The notes under the pieces are model-generated. The model saw only the letters and a list, made by a program, of their open reading frames with translations. It did not search any database and was not told where the DNA came from. Positions 8,817 through 16,683 of a DNA stretch of 59,985 nt are shown one piece after another. The position numbers were made by a program, and so were the translations under genes. The DNA lies in assembly GCF_024722015.1 (NCBI RefSeq), contig NZ_JANQBD010000041.1, positions 1-59,985 of the forward strand, written 5' to 3'. Source of the DNA: Paenibacillus radicis (ex Xue et al. 2023) (GTDB lineage Bacteria > Bacillota > Bacilli > Paenibacillales > NBRC-103111). Positions within the stretch are counted from its first letter, which is position 1, and each line of letters opens with the position of its first letter.

Positions 8817-9827
8817 CTAAATTTGCACGCGAAATGGGGTATTGAATGGAACATCAATCAGTTCTTGAAGCTCATCATCCAGATGCAGAATTGAAACGGA
8901 AAGTCCTGCCATCTCTAAAGATGTGGCAAATTCGCCAATATATCGGCTGTAAATCTCGATTCCATATCCTTCAAGCAAGGTATGAACAGCTTTGTAAACA
9001 ATGTATAATTCCTCCAGTGGAGTCGCACCCAAACCATTGATCAGTACGGATACCTTCTGTCCTTTCTCAATCGGCATGTCCTGAAGAATCGAGGAAACCA
9101 GCGTTTGAGCGATTTCGTCGGCAGATTGAATGGTTCCGTGTTGGATGCCCGGCTCACCATGAATCCCCATCCCCACTTCCATCTCGCCTTCACCTATGTG
9201 GAACGTCGGATGTCCCACTGCAGGCAATATGCACGGACTTAGCGCCACGCCCATGGTACGAACTCTCGCATTAGCCTTTTCTGCAATTCTTTTAACCTCA
9301 TCCAAATCAGCACCTGTCTCAGCTTTGGCTGCGGCAAGCTTATACAGATAGAACATCCCGGCGACACCACGCCGCTGCTGTTCATGATTCTTAGGCATAG
9401 AGGCAACGTCATCTGTTGCGACTACGCTCTCTACACGGATATTTTCCAAGTCAGCCAGTTCGGAAGCGGTATCAAAATTCATAACATCGCCGCCGTAATT
9501 ACCGTAGATATACAGAACTCCCTTGCCCCCATGGATAGCACGAGTCGCATCCAGCATCTGGTTGGGGTTGGGCGATGCAAAAATATCACCTACAGCCACT
9601 CCGTCTAACATTCCTTTTCCTACGTAGCCCAAGAACAACGGAAGGTGTCCGGATCCGCCCCCGGTAGCAATAGCAACCTTACCTTGCACGGGCGCATCCG
9701 CTCTAACAAGAGCGCGATTATCTTTTCTAACGCTTTTTAATTGATCCGAATGAGCGAGCAGCAATCCTTCCAGCATTTCATCAACTACATTCTCGGGATC
9801 ATTAATAAATTTCCTCATACTACTCAT
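8817..9827 (-). CDS. dhaK: Dihydroxyacetone kinase subunit DhaK
   Basis: A 336-residue substrate-binding subunit. It shows GGGSGHLPLFLGYVG near residue 55, GNYGGDVMNFDTA near 110, and GIHGEPGI near 215, whose His forms the covalent hemiaminal with the ketone or aldehyde substrate. The reaction is phosphorylation of dihydroxyacetone, or of glyceraldehyde or a related short ketose in relatives such as erythrulose kinases. AGGAGG precedes the ATG by 7 bases. It leads the island; operator-like sites lie at 9856 and 10062 just upstream. Confidence 0.93.
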   Translation of the reverse strand: MSSMRKFINDPENVVDEMLEGLLLAHSDQLKSVRKDNRALVRADAPVQGKVAIATGGGSGHLPLFLGYVGKGMLDGVAVGDIFASPNPNQMLDATRAIHGGKGVLYIYGNYGGDVMNFDTASELADLENIRVESVVATDDVASMPKNHEQQRRGVAGMFYLYKLAAAKAETGADLDEVKRIAEKANARVRTMGVALSPCILPAVGHPTFHIGEGEMEVGMGIHGEPGIQHGTIQSADEIAQTLVSSILQDMPIEKGQKVSVLINGLGATPLEELYIVYKAVHTLLEGYGIEIYSRYIGEFATSLEMAGLSVSILHLDDELQELIDVPFNTPFRVQI

Positions 9828-9855
9828 TCCTTTTCCTCCTATACATTTCTTGGTT

Positions 9856-9872
9856 AGTATAACGTTTCACTA
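9856..9872. promoter_or_regulatory. Operator-like palindrome O3 before dhaK
   Basis: AGTATAACGTTTCACTA, identical to the site at 6909, lies 29 bases upstream of the dhaK start. On the minus strand it contains TATACT at a sensible -10 position. Confidence 0.72.
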
Positions 9873-10061
9873 TTTTGGTGAAATCCATGACTACTCCACA
9901 GTTGTCTTAAAGCCGTACGAATTGTCTCACTTGTTGAACTACTATAAGAATAACCGTTCAACCCAGCTATTCCTCAAGGAATATCAGGTCGACCAGATTA
10001 TCCTACACGAGTGTACAGAAACTCATACTTCCTATCAACAAACAAATATGGCAGTAGGTTT

Positions 10062-10078
10062 AGGATAACGTTTTACTA
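10062..10078. promoter_or_regulatory. Operator-like palindrome O4 upstream of dhaK
   Basis: AGGATAACGTTTTACTA, two mismatches from O3, lies 206 bases further upstream. Together O3 and O4 mirror the paired arrangement seen before the aldolase. No clear gene lies between them. Confidence 0.6.
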
Positions 10079-10400
10079 CTTGATTATAAATTGCCGCTGT
10101 TTTTTTATCAACTTCTATTTCTGTTCAAAGTATAATTTACTGCTGCCACGAACCTTTTCTGTAATCGAGCATTAAAAAAAGGAAGAGGAAACAGGGCTGC
10201 AGCCGCCATATCGAAAACATGCTTTCAATGAATGGATCATTCAATAAAAACACGTCTTTCATGGCGGCCCTCTACATACCCCATATCCTTTTCCTCTGAG
10301 CACACTTCCCTGTATGCTGGATTGCCGATTAAATCTTACAAAGCCAGCTTCAATCCAGTCTGATCACCAACCTCAGCCTCGGTCATTAACACATCCTTGG
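10079..10400. other. Intergenic region between the island and folE
   Basis: About 320 bases. It holds the long hairpin at 10174-10297 and, on the minus strand just after folE, a 16-codon frame beginning ATGACCGAG that I cannot assign. No ribosome site supports that frame. Confidence 0.4.
10174..10297 (-). terminator. Long hairpin, probable folE terminator
   Basis: On the minus strand AGAGGAA pairs with TTCCTCT and runs straight into CC and a seven-T run. GGCGGC/GCCGCC-type segments with ATGG/CCAT pair inside, and a perfect TGAAT/ATTCA stem lies at the centre (about 10226-10243). The stem is interrupted by large internal loops, so a plain terminator is only the simplest reading. Confidence 0.5.
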
Positions 10401-10994
10401 CTAGTTGTGCCGGATCAACGATAAAAACTCGGATCTTGATGCAGAGTCCGTACGGAATAAACCGCGAACAGCGGATGTAACCGTCTTGCTGCCAGGCTTT
10501 TTAACTCCCCGAGCGCACATGCACAAATGTTCACCCTCTACAACGACCATGCAGCCGTGAGGAGACAGCTCTTGATCCAGGATGTCGGCAAGCTCCGAAG
10601 TGATTCGCTCTTGCACTTGCAGCCTGCGTGTGACCGCCTCAACGAGGCGAGCAAACTTGCTAAGTCCTGCAATTTTCCCGCTCGGTATATATCCAATATG
10701 AATTTTACCGAAAAAAGGAGCCATATGATGCTCACATTGACTGTAGTAGACGATGTCTTTGACAATAACCAGTTCCTCATGCTTTTCGTCAAACGCTACA
10801 CCCAAAATATCCTTGTAGTCTGCTTCATAGCCAGCAAAAATTTCTTCGTACATCCGGGTAACTCTGGCCGGTGTATCCAATAAGCCTTCCCGGTCAACAT
10901 CCTCACCGATCAGCCGCAATATCTCACGCACATGTCCTTCAATTAATGCGCGGTTTGCCTCAACGCTAGTGTTCTTATATTCTTTTGCCGGCAT
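10401..10994 (-). CDS. folE: GTP cyclohydrolase I
   Basis: A 197-residue enzyme that converts GTP to 7,8-dihydroneopterin triphosphate, the first step of folate (and often queuosine) synthesis. The zinc ligands are visible in QCEHHMAPFFGK and in CMCARGVKKPGS, and HIGYIPSGKIAGLSKFAR is a family signature. It forms a homodecamer in the cytoplasm. Start chosen at 10994, where TTAGGAGG lies 6 bases upstream; the open frame extends to 11033 without a ribosome site. queG, a queuosine-pathway gene, is encoded nearby on the same strand but separated by three other genes. Confidence 0.96.
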   Translation of the reverse strand: MPAKEYKNTSVEANRALIEGHVREILRLIGEDVDREGLLDTPARVTRMYEEIFAGYEADYKDILGVAFDEKHEELVIVKDIVYYSQCEHHMAPFFGKIHIGYIPSGKIAGLSKFARLVEAVTRRLQVQERITSELADILDQELSPHGCMVVVEGEHLCMCARGVKKPGSKTVTSAVRGLFRTDSASRSEFLSLIRHN

Positions 10995-11088
10995 AACTTT
11001 ACCTCCTAAGAGCCTCGCTCTGGCGAAACTCACTTCGTAAGCATTTTCTTAGTTTTGGCATAAGCTAAAAGCTGTAAACTCGCATCTA

Positions 11089-11298
11089 TTAACGGAATTT
11101 TTGTTTTTTCATCATTTGTTGAGCTTTGTTTAACTGCTGCTTGTTCATGTTGTAGCCCATTTTTTTGGCCATCTCCTGAAGCATTGCCGGGTCGCTTTGC
11201 ATTTTCTCAAGCTGTTTACGCAAATAGTACACTCCTGCAAAAAAACCGCCTACTGCACCAACAATCAAAGTTATAGCCGAAGTAATATATATCCACAT
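11089..11298 (-). CDS. YneF-type small membrane protein (UPF0154)
   Basis: A 69-residue protein with one N-terminal transmembrane helix (residues 3-24, ending GGFFAGVYYLRKQLEKMQ) and a basic, glutamine-rich tail. The pattern of helix, then LRKQLEK, DPAMLQEMAKKMGYN and KAQQMMKKQK matches the Firmicute YneF/UPF0154 family of unknown function. GGTGG lies 9 bases before the ATG at 11298. An earlier in-frame ATG at 11316 lacks a ribosome site. It is a single gene. Confidence 0.85.
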   Translation of the reverse strand: MWIYITSAITLIVGAVGGFFAGVYYLRKQLEKMQSDPAMLQEMAKKMGYNMNKQQLNKAQQMMKKQKFR

Positions 11299-11386
11299 GT
11301 TTGGATTCCACCCCATTCAATATTTATCATTGTATCATCATAGCAAATCAACGGTCCGCATTCAAACAGGTCTTTATTCCATTTCA

Positions 11387-12418
11387 CTACGTTAAAACGT
11401 TATCAATGAATACGGTTGTCGACTTGGCAAGATCGACTTCCTTGACCTCCAGGTCAGTACCTGACTCCGCCTTTACAATTCGAACTACCGGACGACCCGG
11501 AAGTCCTCTGTGCTGTCCAACCACCACGCCGGTTTCCTTAGTGGACAACCGAACCGAAGCACCCGTTGGATAAACAGATACGGTTCTCAAGAAGTGAATT
11601 ACAATCTCCCGATCCAATTGTGTGCCGGCCAGAGCCGTCATATGCTCGCAAGCTTCATGAGGAAGCATGCGCCGGCCAAGCGATAAATCGAACAGCAGGT
11701 TATCGTAAGTATTGGCAACCGCTGTGATCTTGGCATACAGGTGGATCTGATCCCCCTGCATCCCCCTTGGAAGCCCGGTGCCATCCACACACTCATGATG
11801 CTGAAAAGCTACGTGAGCGATCAGCAAGCTGAGCTCGCGTTTATTTTTCAGTACCTCAAATCCGCGCCAAGTATGATGCAGCTTAATATCATCTGCTTCG
11901 TCATCTGTGATTTTCTCAACCTTGCCTATATCGTGCAGCATAGCCCCTATCGCCAGCTCGCGCAATTGGGTAGCGGGGAGTTCCATCTGAATACCAATCA
12001 TCACCGACATCATGCTTACATTAAGAGCATGGACATACATTTCGTTATCCTTGGTTCTAATGTCGGATAGCTGAACCAATACATCCTTGTTTCTCATAAC
12101 TTCTTCCAGCAGACTGTCTATGCTGACATTCAGATTCTTGGTGTTAAAGTCCTTGCCAGAGCGAATAGAATCGAAAGTATCGCCCATCCGCTGTATTACA
12201 GCGCGCTTCGTCTCTTCAGAAATGATATCGACAATTTCAATATCCTCAAAAAGCGGGTCCTTAATATAAACCATTGTAACCCCGATGCGTTTTAATGTTG
12301 TGATCATATAAACCGTTAGCTGAACCCCTTCCGACAACAATATGGCGCCGTTACCGGAAAAAATCGTTCTTCCCAAATGCTGCCCCTGCTCGACATTATC
12401 AACGTGTACGTACCTCAT
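11387..12418 (-). CDS. HD-GYP domain protein, variant GLP motif
   Basis: A 343-residue protein with an N-terminal region like that of two other proteins in this window (17543 and 29791) and a central HD-GYP domain. The metal ligands His (in MYVHALNV) and HD (in MLHDIGKV) are present. The signature reads HHECVDGTGLP, with Leu in place of the Tyr of GYP. HD-GYP proteins hydrolyse cyclic-di-GMP or act as receptors for it. The C-terminal 80 residues (YPTGASVRLSTKETGVVVGQ) resemble those of the other two. AGGAGAGG precedes the ATG. Catalysis is plausible but not assured. Confidence 0.88.
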   Translation of the reverse strand: MRYVHVDNVEQGQHLGRTIFSGNGAILLSEGVQLTVYMITTLKRIGVTMVYIKDPLFEDIEIVDIISEETKRAVIQRMGDTFDSIRSGKDFNTKNLNVSIDSLLEEVMRNKDVLVQLSDIRTKDNEMYVHALNVSMMSVMIGIQMELPATQLRELAIGAMLHDIGKVEKITDDEADDIKLHHTWRGFEVLKNKRELSLLIAHVAFQHHECVDGTGLPRGMQGDQIHLYAKITAVANTYDNLLFDLSLGRRMLPHEACEHMTALAGTQLDREIVIHFLRTVSVYPTGASVRLSTKETGVVVGQHRGLPGRPVVRIVKAESGTDLEVKEVDLAKSTTVFIDNVLT

Positions 12419-12446
12419 CGGGTCCTCTCCTTAGAGCTTCTTTAGT

Positions 12447-12959
12447 CTAGATCTTGTAGCCTTCATGCTGCAGTAAAAAAGTTTTGACATTCAGTCCCCC
12501 GCCATACCCTACCAAGGACCCGTTTGCCCCTATAACACGATGACAGGGCACGATAATCGGGACAGGATTTTGGTTGTTAGCACCGCCAACAGCTCGAACA
12601 GCCTTAACGGAATCAACCGCTTGTCCAATATCCTTATAAGAACATACGACACCATAAGGGATACGACTCAACGCCTGCCACACCTTTACCTGAAAAGGAG
12701 TCCCTCTTAAATCCAGCTCCAGCTCAAACTGTGTTCGATCCCCAGCAAAATATTGCTGCAGCTGCTCTATTGCTTCCCTAAGCAACGGCATGTCCAACTG
12801 CCACTCATACGTTTGGAACCAACGCCCAGACCACTTTTGAAGCTTGGTCTCCACATCGGCAAATCGTCCAAACTCAACATGGCAAAGCCCTTTCTCGGTG
12901 GCACCAAGCACAAGCGGGCCAATGGGTGATTCCATTTCAATGTAGCTCATATGTGCCAT
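12447..12959 (-). CDS. ogt: Methylated-DNA-[protein]-cysteine S-methyltransferase
   Basis: A 170-residue suicide DNA-repair protein that removes alkyl groups from O6-alkylguanine. The acceptor cysteine is in IVPCHRVIGANG near the C-terminus. GTPFQVKVWQALSRIPYG begins the DNA-binding wing, and VRAVGGANNQNP is also diagnostic. The N-terminal half is the short ribonuclease-like domain of the Ogt type, without an Ada AraC domain. Its start overlaps the end of queG by 23 bases, which points to co-transcription. Confidence 0.95.
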   Translation of the reverse strand: MAHMSYIEMESPIGPLVLGATEKGLCHVEFGRFADVETKLQKWSGRWFQTYEWQLDMPLLREAIEQLQQYFAGDRTQFELELDLRGTPFQVKVWQALSRIPYGVVCSYKDIGQAVDSVKAVRAVGGANNQNPVPIIVPCHRVIGANGSLVGYGGGLNVKTFLLQHEGYKI

Positions 12960-14106
12960 AGGCCTTCTCCATCTCCTTACGCACGACCGCGTCCTGCTCT
13001 ACCGCTAACCGCTCATTAAGCGCAGCCATCGCCAGTTCGCCTCCGATTCTTCCTAACGCCCATGAAGCTGCCGCACGAATCTCCGGCCGTTCATCCCGTT
13101 CCAAAAGCCTGATCAACGCGGATACTGCACTCTCATCGCGAAAATGTCCCAGAGCCAATATAGCATTGCGCTGAATCGGCTTTCTCCCCCGCCAAGCCGC
13201 AGAGCTTGAGCCGAACCGCTCCTTAAACTCACGATTGCTCATCTCAAGAAGGGGAAGGAGCAGAGGCTTGGCCTGCTCAGGATCAGGCTGCAGCTCAGGC
13301 TGATGCGTCCAGTTCTTCCCTTTATTCTTTGGACATACGATTTGGCATGTATCACAGCCATATAGCCGATTGCCAATCTTCTCTTTCATTATATCATCTT
13401 CGATATGACCTTTGGTTTGCGTAATGAATGAAATACAGTGCTGGGCATTAAGCTGTCCGGGACCTACCAGAGCTCCCGTCGGACAAGCGTCAATACATAA
13501 TGTACAATCGCCGCAGCTTTCCGTTACTGGCGTATCGGGCTTTAGAGGGAGATTGGTAACCATTTCCCCCAAATAAACCCACGAGCCGTACTCCGGTGTA
13601 ATGATGGAGCAATTCTTGCCGCTCCAGCCAATGCCCGCTCTCTCAGCAACAGCCCTGTCTACTAAGGCGCCGGTATCTACCATGCTTTCCATGCGAGCAT
13701 CGGGAAGCCGCTCGCGTATCCAAGCCTCCAGCCGCTGCAATCTGCTTCTAAGCACATGGTGGTAGTCCATCCCCCAGGCCGACCGCGATAGAATGCCGCG
13801 GTAAGCCCCCTTCTCCGAACGCGGCGCGTCCTTAAGCTTGGACGGATAGGCTATAGCGATCGAGATGATAGACCTAGGTTCAGGCAAACTAAGCGCAGGG
13901 TCCGTCCTTTTGTCCAGATCGGGCTCCTCGAAGCCCGATTCAAAGCCCCGCTCACGGTGGCGAAGCAGTATATGCTTCAGTTCACCGAAAGGGTCAGCAC
14001 TGGAGATCCCAATCTTATCGATGCCTAAATCTGCGGCGGCCTTCTGCATATCAACCTTCAACTGATCCCAATCTATGCTGCGCCATTCTGCTGCAGTCTC
14101 CGGCAT
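12937..14106 (-). CDS. queG: Epoxyqueuosine reductase QueG
   Basis: A 389-residue enzyme that reduces epoxyqueuosine to queuosine in tRNA, the last pathway step, using cobalamin and two [4Fe-4S] clusters. The cluster motifs CGDCTLCIDACPTGAL and YGCDTCQIVCP are intact. The C-terminal 80 residues (ALGHFRDESAVSALIRLL) form HEAT-like repeats for tRNA contact. Start at 14106, where GAGGTG lies 9 bases upstream; the open frame continues to a GTG at 14118 that overlaps this site. It forms an apparent operon with the signal peptidase upstream and ogt downstream. Confidence 0.95.
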   Translation of the reverse strand: MPETAAEWRSIDWDQLKVDMQKAAADLGIDKIGISSADPFGELKHILLRHRERGFESGFEEPDLDKRTDPALSLPEPRSIISIAIAYPSKLKDAPRSEKGAYRGILSRSAWGMDYHHVLRSRLQRLEAWIRERLPDARMESMVDTGALVDRAVAERAGIGWSGKNCSIITPEYGSWVYLGEMVTNLPLKPDTPVTESCGDCTLCIDACPTGALVGPGQLNAQHCISFITQTKGHIEDDIMKEKIGNRLYGCDTCQIVCPKNKGKNWTHQPELQPDPEQAKPLLLPLLEMSNREFKERFGSSSAAWRGRKPIQRNAILALGHFRDESAVSALIRLLERDERPEIRAAASWALGRIGGELAMAALNERLAVEQDAVVRKEMEKAYGTYELH

Positions 14107-14127
14107 TGCAAGTATCACCTCGCCTGT

Positions 14128-14724
14128 TTATAGCTCTCTAAAGTTTTTCAGCGGCCAGACGATCAAGTCAGCCCGCCCTTCCACCTGCTCCACCGACACA
14201 GCGCCGAAACTACGGCTGTCATAGCTAGCCTGGCGATGTCTGTTATCCCCCATAACAAACAAGCACCCCTGCTGAACGGTATAAGGATCGAAGCGCCCGT
14301 CCTCAATCAGAGAATCCGTGTAGGCCTCCTGTATTTCATCGCCGTTGATGAACAATTTTCCCTGCCGTATCGTCACTTCATCCCCTGCAATTGCAACGAC
14401 ACGCTTCACCAGATAAGGGTGGTCCGTCTCAATTCCTTCAGGCTCCTTTACAACAATAACATCCCCCCGCTGGGGAGGTCCTGTAAAACGTGCAGCTTTA
14501 TTAATAAACAGCCATTCCCCTTCCTCCAGGGTAGGCTTCATGGAAGACCCCTTCACGGTAGAAAGATGGAAACCGTATTGATGAATGAGGATAACAATGA
14601 AAAGGGCTATCACTATCGATTTCATCCAATCCCATACCTCCGCTAAAAATCCGGTAGAGCTATCATCCATCACTTTTTCCTTGGCCAGCTCGTCATTCGA
14701 TTTCCTCGGAGCAAAAAAATTCAT
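14128..14724 (-). CDS. sipS: Signal peptidase I
   Basis: A 198-residue membrane serine protease that removes signal peptides from exported proteins. One transmembrane anchor (about residues 29-48) precedes box B, GSSMKPTL, with the nucleophile Ser. Box D, LVKRVVAIAGDEV, holds the general-base Lys, and box E is MGDNR..SYDSR. This is the short Gram-positive Sip type. Start at 14724, where GGAGG lies 6 bases upstream, abutting the stop of the DUF402 gene; the long open frame to 14817 overlaps that gene and is not used. The gene symbol is by type only. Confidence 0.93.
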   Translation of the reverse strand: MNFFAPRKSNDELAKEKVMDDSSTGFLAEVWDWMKSIVIALFIVILIHQYGFHLSTVKGSSMKPTLEEGEWLFINKAARFTGPPQRGDVIVVKEPEGIETDHPYLVKRVVAIAGDEVTIRQGKLFINGDEIQEAYTDSLIEDGRFDPYTVQQGCLFVMGDNRHRQASYDSRSFGAVSVEQVEGRADLIVWPLKNFREL

Positions 14725-14725
14725 G

Positions 14726-15286
14726 CTACGCCTCCGTCCCTCGACCTTTCCACTTTTCCCATTCACGAAAGTAGTAATGGATCCATTCCTCATGAAAGGG
14801 CGCACTGTTCTTCTCAATTCGTTTCAACAAGTCCCTTAAACCCTGCTTCACCTTGCTATCAACGATGCCCGGGTAGTGGTAACTTTGCTTGTGCCTCTCG
14901 TATTCCTCTTGATCAACGATGTGCACATCCCCGCTTGGCATCCGAATCACGTCCAAATCATAATCGATATAGGTCAGGACATTGCCTGTAACATAAGGCG
15001 GAGAAGCAATATTGCAATAATAACGCACACCGGATTCCTCCAGAAGAGCAACAACATTAAACCATTGCTTTGGAATGAAAAAAGAAATCCCCGGGATTCG
15101 GCTAACCCATTCTTTTCCATCCGCTTCTACAATTTTAGTCTGACAGTTGATGAAAACCTTCATCGCTTCAAATTTATGCTTTTCATGCAGCAGCGTATCG
15201 GGAACAAGTGCATTTTCGAGCCACATTCTATGCAGATGTCCATCATGCTTGAAGCTTTTTATTATATAGGAAGAAAAAGTCGACAT
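14726..15286 (-). CDS. DUF402 nucleoside tri/diphosphate phosphatase (Ntdp/YgaC-like)
   Basis: A 186-residue cytoplasmic protein. It follows Bacillus YgaC across its length: HRMWLENALV near the start, WVSRIPGISFFIPKQWFNV, GVRYYCNIASPP, and the highly conserved YIDYDLDV with metal-binding acidic residues, then DQEEYERH. Relatives hydrolyse nucleoside tri- and diphosphates and also carry an FomD-type fold. The stop is one base before the signal peptidase start. No strong ribosome site is seen before this ATG. Confidence 0.85.
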   Translation of the reverse strand: MSTFSSYIIKSFKHDGHLHRMWLENALVPDTLLHEKHKFEAMKVFINCQTKIVEADGKEWVSRIPGISFFIPKQWFNVVALLEESGVRYYCNIASPPYVTGNVLTYIDYDLDVIRMPSGDVHIVDQEEYERHKQSYHYPGIVDSKVKQGLRDLLKRIEKNSAPFHEEWIHYYFREWEKWKGRGTEA

Positions 15287-15530
15287 AGAGGTCCAAACCC
15301 TTCTATTTTAACATGCCCACGTACTGCAATCACTGATTGGCAGTCTTTACCGATAGCAGCAAACGACAGACGCGTCTTCATTAAAAGGCCTGGATAAAGA
15401 AGCCCGTTCTTACTAGCATAAACTTATGCAGGACGGCTTTCAAGAGCCAAGACAATTCGATAAAACAAAAATTCCATGGATACTAAAAACAAGGGCCACT
15501 CTCTACACAAATTAATATTCACTGAACAAC
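15287..15530. other. Intergenic stretch between DUF402 gene and GNAT gene
   Basis: With the hairpin that follows, about 320 gene-free bases. An imperfect hairpin (AAGCCCGT ... ACGGCTTT) lies at about 15399-15440. Nothing else was recognised. Confidence 0.35.
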
Positions 15531-15569
15531 AAAAAAGCACAGCCTCTGCATGTGCGAGTTGGCTATGCT
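15531..15569 (-). terminator. Terminator of the GNAT gene
   Basis: On the minus strand AGCATAGCC pairs with GGCTGTGCT (one mismatch), followed by a six-T run. It lies 40 bases after the GNAT stop. Confidence 0.75.
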
Positions 15570-15608
15570 AGTCTAAGCACCTTATTCCGTATAGTCTTGA
15601 TGCAGCTG

Positions 15609-16040
15609 TTAGCCGTTTACGATACTCAGGCGATGAGCCGTACGTGAAAAATCGGTAGCTTGATACCCAGCCGACTCATACACCGGTAAAATCATTTCGT
15701 TATGTACATCTACTGTAATCATAATCCGGCGTACTTTTCTTTGCACAAAACGTTGTCTCATGGACTCAATTAATGCTTTGCCGATCCCTCGGCGTTGAAA
15801 TTGCTCGCTTACCGCAATGCGATAATAATAACCTTCGTGGTTGTCGATCGTTCCTACGATAACACCTACGATTTGTTCGTTTTCGATAGCGATAAGTACA
15901 AGCTCACTATCCCAGGAAAGTTGTCTTGCAAAAGCTTCCATAGTTTCCTCATAACAGGCCTCAGTCAACACATTGTTGAATAGCTCTGTAACGGAAACAT
16001 AATCGGACAATTGGAAGGAACGAACAAGCATCTTCTGCAT
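15609..16040 (-). CDS. GNAT-family N-acetyltransferase
   Basis: A 143-residue single-domain acetyltransferase. The acetyl-CoA pyrophosphate loop is FQRRGIGKALIESM near residue 85. The preceding strand IAVSE and the final GYQATDFSR region fit the fold. GNAT enzymes move an acetyl group from acetyl-CoA to an amine; the substrate here cannot be told. It is a monocistronic gene with its own terminator. Confidence 0.85.
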   Translation of the reverse strand: MQKMLVRSFQLSDYVSVTELFNNVLTEACYEETMEAFARQLSWDSELVLIAIENEQIVGVIVGTIDNHEGYYYRIAVSEQFQRRGIGKALIESMRQRFVQRKVRRIMITVDVHNEMILPVYESAGYQATDFSRTAHRLSIVNG

Positions 16041-16373
16041 TCTCCCCGCAACTATAATTTTTATGCATTAAAATAAAATACGACAAATATCGCTATATTC
16101 CTGCTCAATTGTCTAAAAAAGTGTGAAAAACTTAACAATAATTTAAAATGCTCATGAAAGCGCTCTATATTAAGCGTTTACATTCATTTGTAGAAGGCTT
16201 TTTTGCTGTATTTCTTATATTTTTAGTATCAGCCGAGTAATTCCTAGGTATTTATACTTATTTTCATTTAGAAGGAACTGTTTTGCATAAAAATATCCAA
16301 GTAGTGATATTTTACTATAGGAGGTTGTCCACAAAGTCCCTTGTAATGCTGACACTTAAGGAGGTATATTCAA
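16041..16373. other. AT-rich divergent intergenic region
   Basis: About 330 very AT-rich bases between divergent genes. No operator, riboswitch or small gene was recognised. Confidence 0.4.
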
Positions 16374-16562
16374 ATGGCCAATGCAACAATCGACTCCGAC
16401 ATTCGGCGTATTCACGAGCTAAATGATGTAGAGTCCTCTGCCTGGACGAACGAGGAGCTTCACTATCACCAACGCGTAATGAGCGATCTGTCCCCTTGGC
16501 TTAATGCACAGGGAACAGCTATGCTGAGCCAGATCATTCAAGAAATTGTAAAAAGAGATTGA
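16374..16562 (+). CDS. Small protein of unknown function
   Basis: A 62-residue acidic, soluble protein with a strong ribosome site (AAGGAGG, 9 bases from the ATG), so it is a real gene. The sequence (ATIDSDIRRIHELNDVESSA at the start, SQIIQEIVKRD at the end) looks helical and has no signal or membrane segment. I do not recognise the family. It lies about 120 bases upstream of sodA, with a promoter-like sequence between them. Confidence 0.7.
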   Translation: MANATIDSDIRRIHELNDVESSAWTNEELHYHQRVMSDLSPWLNAQGTAMLSQIIQEIVKRD

Positions 16563-16615
16563 GCATTAAAGTTGCTTTGAAACATGATCAATCGGACACT
16601 TTATATACATACATG

Positions 16616-16644
16616 TTGCTTTTATATCAAAAATAAGGGATAAT
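16616..16644 (+). promoter_or_regulatory. Probable vegetative promoter of sodA
   Basis: TTGCTT and GATAAT are separated by 17 bases, a good fit to a housekeeping sigma promoter. The start codon lies 40 bases beyond. Confidence 0.55.
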
Positions 16645-16683
16645 ATGTATTGCAATTACATATCCATTAGGAGGGATTTACGA

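Noticed and set aside
9850..10068. 72-codon frame on the plus strand upstream of dhaK, starting at TTG
   Set aside because: Its start lies inside operator O3 and it has no ribosome site. The peptide looks plausible in parts but no family is recognised.
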